A stretch of DNA of 64,000 bases from Cichorium intybus (Eukaryota; Streptophyta; Magnoliopsida; Asterales; Asteraceae): contig CM042012.1 in assembly GCA_023525715.1 (NCBI GenBank), positions 46,043,441 to 46,107,440 of the forward strand. Reading direction: 5' to 3'. Within the stretch, counting starts at the first letter, position 1. Every line of letters begins with the position of its first letter. Of this stretch, positions 22,562-33,497 are shown piece by piece. The position numbers and the translations under genes were made by a program. Under the pieces are notes generated by a model. That model saw only the letters and a program-made list of their open reading frames with translations, did not search any database and was not told where the DNA came from.

Positions 22562-23257
22562 GTGCATCCGGCTCTTCTTTCTACATTCCCGAAACTCTCG
22601 TCGTCTGCTAAAATCATCGGGTGTAAAAACAAGAAATGCGGTTTTGTTTTTAGGTCGAGTGATCTGTTTCGATGTAGCGATAATGGTATCTGTCCGGCTT
22701 ACATGCTTCAGTACGGGTCCGGGTCAACTTTCGAGTTACTGCAGTCGGAGACGCTGGATTTCGATGAGGGTGATGCGACTGATTTCGTTGTCGGATGCTC
22801 GATTATCTCTTCCAGACAACCGTCAGGTATTGCCGGATGCTCGATTATCTCTTCTCACCGGTTTGACGATGCTTCGGTGAGCAGCGAGCTTGTTTTGTAT
22901 CGAAACTCTTCAAATTCCGGTGCCGGAGGTACCGGAATCAGCTACACGAACTTCCACAAGAACCCGGTTACTTCCCGGTCGAATTTTAAAGAATATTACT
23001 ACGTAAACCTCTGGAAAATCACTGTCGGTGGAAAAACCGTGAAGATTTTGTATCGTTTTTTGGTGCCGGGATCTGACGGAAACGGCGGAACCATCATCGA
23101 TTCCAGCATAATCTTCACGTTCATGGACGGACATGTCTACGATTTGGTGGAAAAAGAGTTCGAAAATCAAATGTCGAAGTATAAGCGAGCTGTTGACGTG
23201 GAGTCGGAATCTAGGTTACGTCCCTGTGATTCAAGAATCAAACTTGTAAGTAAATAA
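22562..23257 (+). pseudogene. Captured aspartic protease (A1 family) fragment, open over about 230 codons
   Basis: Continuous reading frame matching plant pepsin-like proteases of the nepenthesin / xylanase-inhibitor-like group: TFPKLSSSAKIIGCKNKKCG, ICPAYMLQYGSGST, VVGCSIISSRQPSGIAG, SHRFDD.SVSSELVLYRN, EYYYVNL.KITVGGK, FLVPGSDGNGGTI. The first catalytic DTGS region is absent and the second active-site Asp-Ser-Gly motif reads DSS, so it cannot be an active protease. A middle block is missing, and the phrase GCSIISS occurs on both sides of the deletion. There is no ATG at the start of the frame. It lies wholly between the inverted repeats of Mutator-like element 2, and the lack of introns is compatible with capture from one large exon. 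Confidence 0.85.
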
Positions 23258-23258
23258 C

Positions 23259-23261
<3 letters not shown>

Positions 23262-23336
<75 letters not shown>
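23262..23336. repeat. (GA)37 microsatellite
   Basis: Uninterrupted GA dinucleotides inside the right inverted repeat of Mutator-like element 2. The Arg-Glu frame over it is an artefact. Confidence 0.98.
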
Positions 23337-23340
<4 letters not shown>

Positions 23341-23735
23341 GGGTGGGGGTGGGTTAGGTTTATTTTTCTTTTTTTATTAAATAATTATATAATATGTATA
23401 AAAGAAAAAAGAACAAAAATTAGAAAGGGTATTTTAGTCTCTTTACTTGACTCGGGGACGTATTTGTTAGTTTTCGGAAACGTTAGTGACCTTAAACGTG
23501 GGATTTGGATACTTAGGACCTATCTGTTAGTTTTCTCAAACCACAGGGACCAAAAGTGTAATTTACTCTATTATTAATGTTATCTGATACCGCAGAATTC
23601 CAATGAACAGTAGAAGCAAATAATTTCAATTGTGCTGAGATTTGTCCTTAAAATTTTCTGCTGTAGAAATATTTGTTTGAAATTATGTGTTGGACTTATT
23701 AATTATATATTTTAGCTTTCTTTTTCTATTTTCAG

Positions 23736-23876
<141 letters not shown>

Positions 23877-23969
23877 TATGCGGAGAAATTAGTAGAGAAT
23901 ACATAAGGAATAAAGACTTTCTAGGGGAGAGTATGAGTTCTGAAACACAGCAAGGCGCGACAGTTGTTG

Positions 23970-25150
23970 CTAGAGGATGCTCACTGTACCCGATATTCGG
24001 TGCACCCCGGTAGCACGCGGATGTATCATAATTTGAAACCTTATTACTGGTGGCCCGGTATAAAGCGAGATATTGGGAGATTTGTGGAGAATTGCTTAAC
24101 ATGTCTTCAAGTATAAGCTAACCATCAAAAGCTGTACGGAGCAGTGCAACCTTTGCCAGTGCCGAGGAAAAAGTGGGATGAAATCACTACGGATTTCATT
24201 ACGAAGTTACCTCAGACTCCACGAGGATATGATTCAATATGGGTTATTGTAGATTGGTTGACGAAATCGGCTTAGTTTATATCGATTTGGGAGGATTTTC
24301 AGGTGTCAAAGTTGGTCAATATCTACATCCGAGAGGTGGTGAGACGACATAGAGTGCCGACCTCGATAATCTAAGATAGAGACAGCCGTTTCACTTCTCA
24401 TTTCTGGCAGAGTTTTCAAAAGCACTTTGGCTCCAAAGCCCTAATCATGCTCAGACGGACGGACAGTTAGAGAGGACGATACATACTTAGGAGGATATGC
24501 TTCGAGCTTTGATTTTGGGGGCAGTTGGGAAGGCTATCTACCTTTAGTGGAGTTTGCCTACAACAACACTTACCATTCCAGCATCCAAATGGCACCTTTT
24601 GAGGCATTGTATGGTGCACCATGCCGAACACCGACTTGTTAGACGGAGACAGGAGAGAAACCATTGGCGGGGCCAGAGGTTTGAGGCAAAGATACAAAGT
24701 ATTCGTGAGCATATGTGAGTAGCTCAAAAAATATGCGGATAAGCGGAGAAAGCCATTAGAATTTCATGATAGGGACATGGTGATGTTAAAAATGTCCCCA
24801 TGGAAGGGCATAATCCGATTTGGCAAAAGAGGTAAGTTGAGTCCGCGATTTATTGGACCCTTTCGAGTCCTAGAAAGAATTGGGGCAGTTGCATACCGGC
24901 TTGAGCTTCCTGACGAGTTAAGAGGTATTCACGATGTATTTCATATATCGCACCTCAGAAAGACCTTGTATGATGAATCCACTCGTGTGCCATTGGCCGA
25001 GGTCCAGTTGGATGAGAAATGAAGATATCAAGACATGTCGGAGCGGATATTAGATAAAAAGGTCAAAAAGTTGCGAAATAAAGAGATTGAGTTAGTAAAG
25101 GTGTCATGGCGACACCATAGAGGCACGGATGTCACCTGGGAAACCTAGGA
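23970..25150 (+). pseudogene. Ty3/gypsy chromovirus remnant (integrase to chromodomain)
   Basis: On the + strand, pieces of gypsy integrase in order with several stops and frameshifts: the HPGSTRMYHNLKPYYWWPGI block with the H-H-C-C finger region, KKWDEITTDFITKLPQTPRG, YDSIWVIVDWLTKSA, then RDSRFTSHFWQSF. The clean frame 24777-25022 has KMSPWKGIIRFGKRGKLSPR, GPFRVLERIGAVAYRLELP and IHDVFHISHLRKTL. A chromodomain-like tail (KLRNKEIELVKVSWRHHRG...VTWE) ends near 25147. No LTRs found. It is the only gypsy coding remnant on the + strand. From 25151 to 25825 is AT-rich sequence without features. Confidence 0.85.
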
Positions 25151-25825
25151 ATAGAATATTACACTATATGTAAAATAAATGAAAAAGTGAAAATTTTAAA
25201 AATACAAAATAAATGAAAATTTTGAAAAAATATATATTTATTTATTATTTTCGTTATTTTTTTATTTAAAAAAAATAAAAAATAAAGAAATTAATAAATT
25301 AGAGTTTTTGTCATATTCTAATAGATATTACAATATATATATATGTAATATTCTATTAGAATATGCAACATTTTACTGGATTTTTTTTTATTTTTCTAGG
25401 TTTTTTTTGTTATTTTGTTAAAAAAAATTAGATAGAATAAGTAGCGAAAATTATTATAATTTTTTTAAAAAAAAATTCTCATTATTTTTGCCTAATTTAA
25501 TTTTTTTATTTTTTGATCTCCAAAATGAGTGGCTAGGATTGCGTCTCACCGTCTTACAAAATTTCCACTGTCTCATTTCAAGTAGGTTTAATCGAGACCA
25601 GTAAAAAAGTTGAGAAAGCGAGACCAGACCTGAGTCATCTATTTTTTAAAATCTAGGGATAAAATCAATGTATCATTTATGTAACTTTTGAAACTAATGT
25701 AATAAAAATGGAACTTGTAATTTGGCATTAGGATAGTTTGGTAATTCTATCTTTTAGTTGTTCCTTAAAATAAGAATCGTATCGATTTTTTTCCTCTGAT
25801 TCTTGGAAACTCCTAAAATCTTTCT

Positions 25826-26518
25826 TGTAAGATTTTCTGCAAACCATGAACTGAATAACCTAAGTTCACATGCAACCTATGAGGATCTATGTTTTCTTCT
25901 AATTGAACATATAACAAGAAATCTAGAGGCTAATAAAATAAATTAAAGATTATAACAGAAAAACCAACCTTTAATTCCTTGGAAGCTGAGCAGCAAAATT
26001 ATCCTGCCTCAAATGAAAGTCACACCCAAGCCGGGAGGTTTATGGATCGATTTCCAGAGAGAAATAGTAGAATGAGCAACTGATAATGAGGTCTAGGGTT
26101 CCCTATTTATAGGGAACCAAGTGACAAAGCTGAAACCCTAGCCGCAGCCCATTTTCCGGATTATCTGTACGCGCACCGCGCCCAAGTTATTTGCGCGCCG
26201 CGCGCCGCAATTCAACTATTGAATTTGTACGACTTTAATCCCTGACCTCCTGATTAATCTAATTAATGCCACAGAAATTAATCCAATTAACTTCTGATTA
26301 ATTATTAATCAAATAATATTATTTCTAATTAATATATTATCTTCATAATATATTAACAAACAATATCTTGATTTATTAGTCACATAATAAATCAACCCCT
26401 TTCTCTCTACTTAACTTTCCAACAAACCTCCAGCCATGAGGGCAACCCAAATGGACTATGCTACTATTAATCAGGTAAATACTAATTATTAGTCATGGCT
26501 TAGACACCTAATCCAACA
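25826..26518 (-). repeat. 3' LTR of the copia element (693 bp)
   Basis: Because the element reads on the - strand this left copy is the 3' LTR. It carries one copy of the palindromic TATA segment (26098-26117). On the + strand it starts TGTAAGATTTTC and ends CCTAATCCAACA. Confidence 0.97.
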
Positions 26519-26533
26519 GTCTCCCACTTGGAT
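26519..26533 (-). other. Polypurine tract of the copia element
   Basis: On the - strand AAGTGGGAGAC stands directly before the 3' LTR; it would prime plus-strand DNA synthesis. Confidence 0.8.
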
Positions 26534-27367
26534 AAGTCTATGACTATAATTACCAATTTAACCTCTAATTAACCAGCACTTTTAGCTTCCTAGAAACCAC
26601 TGCCAAACTCTGATCTAATCAGTTCTGTCCAAAGATAAGTGATCAGATGATCCTCCATCCAACAAGATATTTTCAGACTCAAGACATGGATTAAAGTCAA
26701 TCCCGGTCTGATTCACTGTTCCTCGATTTCCGATTTGCATATGACTCTTAGACTACCAATTTAGTCCCGGTTGGCCAACCATTTTAGTCAACTTCAAATT
26801 CATCGAGAGGCCTACAGATATCTGTTCCCCGTTAGGGTCAAGGGACGAATAAGCTTCGACTCATATACTTATGTCTTTTATCAGACAAATCACTCACAAC
26901 AATACGTTTTATAACACCGAGTTACCGATGTGTTTTCGTATTATCAATGAACAACCGTTTAGTAAATCATAACTCATATGTCTTAGCTTAAAGATCAAAA
27001 GATATTATCATCTCAATATTGCTCGTGATGAAATCCATGAAGCAATCCATTGAGCGCGGGTTTATCCAATACTCAAATCTCCATTTCCAAGTACTCACGA
27101 ATGGTGCAGCAATCCAATTGCAATGGCTAACTCCTTAGACAATCTATTACCAATTCATGACAGTCTTACTTCACACTTACTCCCAAAAGTGTAATCGACT
27201 GTGGATATTTGAATAATCCAATTATTCAGGAAGTAAAACATGCAAAATAAAACACAATGATAAAGTATTGACAAAAGTAGTAAACCATTACTCATTAATA
27301 AATCTCTATTATTAAATCACAAGAGTCAAATACAATACATTGTTACAAGTTTCGAAACCTATCTAAT

Positions 27368-30300
27368 TTACATAAACTTTATATCATCTCTTAATCCAAT
27401 GCTCCTAGCATGCTGATTATGCTTAATCCTACTCAGAGCCTTTGTCAAGGGATCTGCAGGATTATCTTCCGATGATACCCTCTTTACCACGAGGTGACCT
27501 TCTTCTACCTTATGCCTTATGTAGTGGTACTTTCTGTCGATATGTCTGGACTTTCCATGGTCTCGCGGTTCCTTTGTCAAGGCGACCGCACCTTCGTTAT
27601 CGCAGAACAGTTCCACGGGCTCCTGAATACTCGGGACTACTCCAAGGTCACCGATGAAGTTCTTCAGCCAAGCCGCTTCCTTTGATGCTTCACTTGCTGC
27701 TATATACTCTGATTCACAAGTGGAATCAGCCACCGTATCTTGCTTGGAACTTTTCCAAGTTACCGCTCCTCCGTTCAAAAGGAATACCCAGCCAGACTGA
27801 GACCGTCCACTGTCTCTATCCGTTTGAAAACTGGCATCCGTATATCCTTCAATTCTCAAGGTATCACTGCCTCCAAGGACTAACACCATGTCCTTTGTTC
27901 TTCGCAGATACTTGAGTATATTCTTTACGGCTATCTAATGCGACCTTCCAGGGTTTCCCTGGTACCGACTGACCATGCTCAGAGCAAAGGCCACGTCAGG
28001 GCGAGTACACGTCATAGCATACATGATCGACCCCACAGCCGAAGCGTAAGGTACCCGACTCATCTCCGCTATTTCCACGTCTGTACTCGGACTTTGAGTC
28101 TTACTCAATTTTGCATTACTTTGGATAGGTAGCTCTCCCTTCTTGGAATTTTCCATACTAAATCTTTTCAGTACCTTTTCCAAGTATGTACACTGACTAA
28201 GTCCAATCAGTCTCTTCTTCCTATCTCTCAATATTCTTATCCCGAGAATATAGGCAGCCTCTCCTAGGTCCTTCATGGCGAAACATTTCCCAAGCCAAGC
28301 CTTGACATCTTGCAAGGTTGGAATATCGTTTCCCATGAGCAGTATGTCATCGACATATAGCACCAGAAAGGTGACTATACTCCCACTAGCCTTGACATAT
28401 ATGCAGGATTCATCCTCGCTCCTAGAGAAACCAAACTCTTTGACTTTCTCATGGAAACAAAGATTCCAGCTGCGAGAAGCTTGCTTCAATCCATAGATTG
28501 ATCTCTCAAGCTTACACACCTTATTAGGATACTTTGCATCGACAAAACCCTCTGGCTGATTCATGTAGACATCCTCAGTCAACTTTCCATTAAGGAAGGC
28601 GGTTTTGACGTCTATCTGCCAAATTTCATAGTCATGAAATGCAGCTATGGCCAGCATAATCCTAATAGACTTTATCTTGGCTACTGGTGAGAAGGTCTCG
28701 TCATAGTCAACCCCTGGGGTTTGAGTAAAGCCCTTCGCAACCAGTCTTGCCTTGAAAGTGTGTACCTTTCCGTCCATGTCGGTCTTCTTCTTGAAGATCC
28801 ATCTGCACCCGACTGTCTTTCGACTCGGTACGTTGTCAACCAAGTTCCAAACTTGATTGTCATACATGGACTTGATCTCGCTATCCATGGCCTCTTTCCA
28901 CTTGGCAGACTCAGGGCCCGCCACTGCTTCCTGGTAGTTAGCTGGTTCATCCAAATTTATCAGTGTCCTATCACTGACAAACGTGTCCCCATCCGAAGTT
29001 ATATGGAACCCATAAAACTCGGGTGGCATGCTAACCCTACCGGAACGCCTAAGAGGTAAGGATACATCTGTCGGACCAACAGGAACTTCTTCCTCATGTT
29101 GGTTGCTAGTTTCTTCTAAGGTTGCGTCATCTGATGACTCTTGAATCTCTTCCAGATCAATGGTACTCCCACTGTCCTCATTGAATATGAGCTCTCTCTC
29201 TCGAAAGACCGCTCGTCTAGCTACAAAGACCACGTCCTCGCTCGGTCTGTAGAATAGATATCCAAATGACTGTTTGGGATAACCAAGGAAGAAACACCTT
29301 TCGCTTCTGTCTGCGAGTTTGTCTTGAGTCTCTCGTCTAACGAAAGCCTCACAACCCCAGACCTTGATATGTGCCAACGAGGGAACTTTCCCCGTCCACA
29401 TCTCATGAGGTGTTTTAGCAACCTTCTTAGTTGGGACAAGATTGAGGATATGGGCGGCAGTCTCTAAGGCATACCCCCAGAAGTGAATGGGAAGTGAAGC
29501 TCGACTCATCATGGAACGAACCATGTCCAACAGGGTTCGGTTGCGCCTTTCTGCAACACCATTCAACTGTGGTGTCCTGGGAGGTGTCAACTGCGAAACT
29601 ATTCCGCATTCCTTTAGATAGTCTAGGAACTCGATACTTAGATACTCTCCGCCTCTGTCGGACCTGAGCATCTTTATCTTCCTGCCTAATTGATTCTCTA
29701 CTTCGTTCTTGAACTCTTTGAACTTTTCAAAGGTGTCCGACTTGTGCTTGATCAAGTAGATATAACCGTATCTACTAAAATCGTCGGTAAAGGTCACGTA
29801 GAACCGCGTGCCATCCTTTGTGGTTGATCTGAATGGACCACACACATCCGTGTGAATGATGTCCAGCAGACCCTCACCTCTTTCAAAAGATCCTTTGAAA
29901 GGTGATTTAGTCATCTTGCCCAACAGACAAGATTCGCATACATCATCCGACCTGAGGTCGAATGATTCCAACACTCCATCCTTTTGGAGTTGGGCGATGC
30001 GTTTCTTGCTGATGTGCCCGAGCCGACTATGCCACAGACATGCCTTTTCTACACCACTAGTAGAATCAATATAATTTACACTATGTCCTAAATTGTCAAC
30101 ACATTCAACAGTTTCATACACACCATCACAAGGATAAGCAGTGAAAATCAAAATACCATTTTTGAAAACAGAAATCGAACCAATTTTATTATCAAAAGAA
30201 AATTGAAATCCTTGTCTGAACAATGCGTGAAATGAAATAATGTTTCTTGCCATTTCTGGCGAATAGCAACAATTAAATAACTCTATACTAACATCACTAC

Positions 30301-31396
30301 TAAGCACTAAACTGTAAACGCCGATCTTGGTAACAGAGGACGATCTCCTATTGCCCATGATCAAGTTCAGTCTACCGTGCTCTACCTCCCTGCTTTCCTT
30401 TAGGCCCTGCAGATCAGAACAAATGTGAAAACCACATCCTGTATCAAGGACCCAAGAATTAGAAGATGGTGAGTTTTTAGAGATAGTGTATATACCTGCT
30501 GTCAATGGCTTTACTTTCCCATCCTTGACATCCTGCAAGTATTTGGGGCAGCTTCTCTTCCAATGGCCCTTCTCTTTGCAGTAGAAACAGTTGGCTTCAT
30601 CGGGGTTGGCCACACAAGGAATGTGGGAAGTCTTGGTTCTCGAGCCATTACTGGATGACCCGACCTGAACCTTTTCCCTCCAATTTTGCTTAGGAGGGCC
30701 CTTCCTTTTCTTTCCTTTGCCACTTCCAATGGCTAGGACGGGCTGATTAACCGAGGGTATACTTTTACCCTTCATCCCGTCCTCAGCTACTCGAAGCATG
30801 CGATGCAACTCAGTCATATTAGCCTGATTGTTGTTCAAATGATAAGCCAGCCTGAACTGGTCATAAGAACTCGGTAACGAGTTAAGCACTATGTCAACGG
30901 CCAACTGCTCCGGTACAGGAATCGCAAGCTTTCTAAGCCGCTCCACGTAACCTTGCATTCTTTGCACATGAGTGCAGATGGACTCTCCATCTTTAGGTTT
31001 GCTGTTCGTGAAGTCCTTGACCACCTCGCACCTCTCTATGCGCTCTTGCTTGCAGAACTTTTCCGCAAGCTCCTTGTGCATCTCAAAGGGCCAGTAGTCT
31101 TTGTATATCCTTTGCAATTCGGGGTTCATTGTGGCGATCATGATGCAGGCCACTTTGGTCGCATCATCAGAATGTTTTTGGTACAAGGAAATCTCCTCGG
31201 GAGTAGCAGTTTCAGGGTCAATATCGACAAGCTCGGTCTCGAGGACATACTCTTTGTTCTCGTACCTCAGATCCATCTTAATATTTCTAATCCAGTAATT
31301 GTAATTTGTCCCGTTCAATTGAACCTTGGAACACAGTGAGAGGATAGAGGGAACACTGGAGTTTGAGTGGGGACCGGATTGATCAGCAGAAGACAT
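27368..31396 (-). pseudogene. Ty1/copia gag-pol polyprotein, broken by one in-frame stop
   Basis: Single frame of 1343 codons from 31396 to 27368, interrupted only by TAG at 27935-27937 after residue 1153. Order: gag (1-260); zinc knuckle CFYCKEKGHWKRSC (270-283); protease (VLDTGCGFH, Asp318); integrase with His456, His461, Cys487, Cys490 and acidic triad Asp517, Asp580, Glu616; reverse transcriptase (about 845-1120) with YVDD at 1014-1017. After the stop comes RNase H (27368-27889: YTDASFQTD, SGWVFLLNGG, DNEGAVALTK, HIDRKYHYIR). The order PR-IN-RT-RH is diagnostic of copia, and the sequence is TNT1-like. The stop separates reverse transcriptase from RNase H. All visible catalytic residues are intact. 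Confidence 0.95.
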
Positions 31397-32734
31397 CTAT
31401 AAAAGAAGGTAAGTCTTAATTAGATACATGTCGGTCCTTATAATAACCCAATATAAAATAAGGCTAGGATCCAACTATAACAATTTGCAACATAGAAGAG
31501 GGATGCCGTAATCTATAAGCAAATTTTATAAAGGTAGGCGAATGACGATTCAGCCAATTCCACCGCGGAAAAATAATCTTATTATAAATGGAATTCCTAG
31601 TTTCTTTTGAGATTTATTGAACTGTTCAATAGCATGTTTAATCTCGGATATGCCCCACCGTTTGTGACTGGGATGCCGAGGATCACAAACCGGGTGTGAA
31701 TAACCATGCAAATTAGCTTGGTACTCTCGGGGTCCATTATCATCTCAAATTGATGTGCCGGTTAACCACACACGCTCCATCAACAATGATAACACCCGAG
31801 ACACCCATTGCCACTCTTTATGAACTCCCATTGGTGTGCCGGTAAACCACACACGCTCCACCAACGTTTCATAAAGTGCAATGTGCAATTTCATGGGGTA
31901 GCATCAAATTCACATTTTTCTAAAATAACTAGATTGGGATTTTGTGTAAAGGTTCTAGTACTTTGATCATTATACTTTTAATGATTAAGTGGTCCCATCA
32001 AAACTGTTCGGCTAACGACCCTCCACTGATCAGGCGAGCGGTGGGCGAGAGTGTTCACTCATTAGACTGCCATTTTATAGGCAGCCTCCTTATACCCACT
32101 TTATAGACCAGCTTCGTGAATGAGGCCTACTATTGAATTGACTGACCAATTGTATCTTATACATATAGTATTAACAATTAACAACATATATAAGATGTAT
32201 TTTTAAAACCCTTTAAAATATTCAAGGTTTATCTTTTAATTTTACCAAATTTAACAATTAAATTTTAAATTAAATTAAACCTTAAAACGATTTAATCAAT
32301 TTTAATTACCAATTAATTAAATTAATTAAATCAAAATATTTTAAACATTTTAAAATATTTTTCTGGATTTTTCCATTAATTTCGCAAATTTAAAATTAAT
32401 TAAATCCCTTTTGAATTATCTTTTAATTAACAATTAATTAAATTAACTCAAATGAAGACAGGTTTATCCAAATTAATCAAATTAATTAAAACCTATCCTA
32501 AACCCCCTAAAAATCGATTTCAATTAATGGGGTTTAAGGTTATCCATTTAATTAACAAATAAAGTTACCAAAAATAGAAAACCTTCTAAAACCCTAAAAG
32601 CCAAAATCGAAAAATTACATGGGGGGATTAGGGTTTCCAAAACCCTAATCCTAAAAGTCGATCCACATAAAATTAGGGTTTATAAGCCTTAAATCCTAAA
32701 ACAGTTATAGCAATTCAACAAGAAAACAAGACAC

Positions 32735-32746
32735 GCTCTGATACCA
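32735..32746 (-). other. Primer-binding site of the copia element (tRNA-iMet)
   Basis: On the - strand TGGTATCAGAGC starts two bases inside the 5' LTR boundary. It is the standard complement of the 3' end of plant initiator methionine tRNA. Confidence 0.92.
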
Positions 32747-32747
32747 C

Positions 32748-33459
32748 TGTAAGATTTTCTGCAAACCATGAACTGAATAACCTAAGTTCACATGCAACCT
32801 ATGAGGATCTATGTTTTCTTCTAATTGAACATATAACAAGAAATCTAGAGGCTAATAAAATAAATTAAAGATTATAACAGAAAAACCAACCTTTAATTCC
32901 TTGGAAGCTGAGCAGCAAAATTATCCTGCCTCAAATGAAAGTCACACCCAAGCCGGGAGGTTTATGGATCGATTTCCAGAGAGAAATAGTAGAATGAGCA
33001 ACTGATAATGAGGTCTAGGGTTCCCTATTTATAGGGAACGTTCCCTATTTATAGGGAACCAAGTGGCAAAGCTGAAACCCTAGCCGCAGCCCATTTTCCG
33101 GATTATCTGTACGCGCGCCGCGCCCAAGTTATTTGCGTGCCGCGCGCCGCAATTCAACTATTGAATTTGTACGACTTTAATCCCTGACCTCCTGATTAAT
33201 CTAATTAATGCCACAGAAATTAATCCAATTAACTTCTGATTAATTATTAATCAAATAATATTATTTCTAATTAATATATTATCTTCATAATATATTAACA
33301 AACAATATCTTGATTTATTAGTCACATAATAAATCAACCCCTTTCTCTCTACTTAACTTTCCAACAAACCTCCAGCCATGAGAGCAACCCAAATGGACTA
33401 TGCTACTATTAATCAGGTAAATACTAATTATTAGTCATGGCTTAGACACCTAATCCAAC

Positions 33460-33460
<1 letters not shown>
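32748..33460 (-). repeat. 5' LTR of the copia element (713 bp)
   Basis: Same sequence as the left LTR except four transitions and an extra 20 bp at 33020-33059. This copy drives transcription of the element. Confidence 0.97.
33020..33059 (-). promoter_or_regulatory. Duplicated palindromic TATA segment in the copia 5' LTR
   Basis: The perfect palindrome-like 20-mer GTTCCCTATTTATAGGGAAC occurs twice head to tail (33020-33039, 33040-33059). On the coding strand each copy holds CTATAAATAG, a strong plant TATA box. The 3' LTR has a single copy (26098-26117). A TATA role is inferred from sequence and LTR position. Confidence 0.75.

Positions 33461-33462
<2 letters not shown>

Positions 33463-33490
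<28 letters not shown>
33463..33490. repeat. (CT)14 microsatellite at the copia insertion site
   Basis: The element inserted at the edge of a CT run; its TTTCT target duplication merges with the run. Confidence 0.9.

Positions 33491-33497
<7 letters not shown>

Larger units (their letters stand above)
22307..23568. mobile_element. Mutator-like element 2 (Pack-MULE), 1262 bp
   Basis: Inverted repeats of at least 250 bp (22307-22560 against 23260-23568) start GAGTAAATTACACTTTTGG. A perfect 9-bp target duplication TATTATTAA is at 22298-22306 and 23569-23577. The inverted repeats include a CT/GA microsatellite that is short on the left (about 8 units) and long on the right (about 37). The only interior content is an aspartic-protease fragment. 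It starts like element 1, but the two inverted repeats differ beyond the first 20 or so bases. Confidence 0.93.
25826..33460 (-). mobile_element. Nearly complete Ty1/copia retrotransposon, 7635 bp
   Basis: Two LTRs (25826-26518 and 32748-33460) in TG...CA form enclose a gag-pol region read on the - strand. The 5-bp target duplication TTTCT is at 25821-25825 and 33461-33465. A tRNA-iMet primer-binding site and a purine tract are in the right places. By eye the LTRs differ at four positions plus one 20-bp insertion. Leader (31397-32747, about 1350 bp) and 3' trailer (26519-27367, about 850 bp) are non-coding. The leader holds a phrase around gccggt.aaccacacacgct twice (about 31760 and 31840). 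One stop codon breaks the polyprotein, so the copy is not autonomous as it stands. Confidence 0.97.

Noticed and set aside
23260..23577. Arg-Glu repeat open frame
   Set aside because: Translation of the (GA)n tract and the MULE inverted repeat.
27889..27937. Frameshift between copia reverse transcriptase and RNase H
   Set aside because: The two parts are in the same frame; only a single stop codon intervenes.
27938..31339. Several + strand frames across the copia element
   Set aside because: Antisense shadows of the polyprotein.
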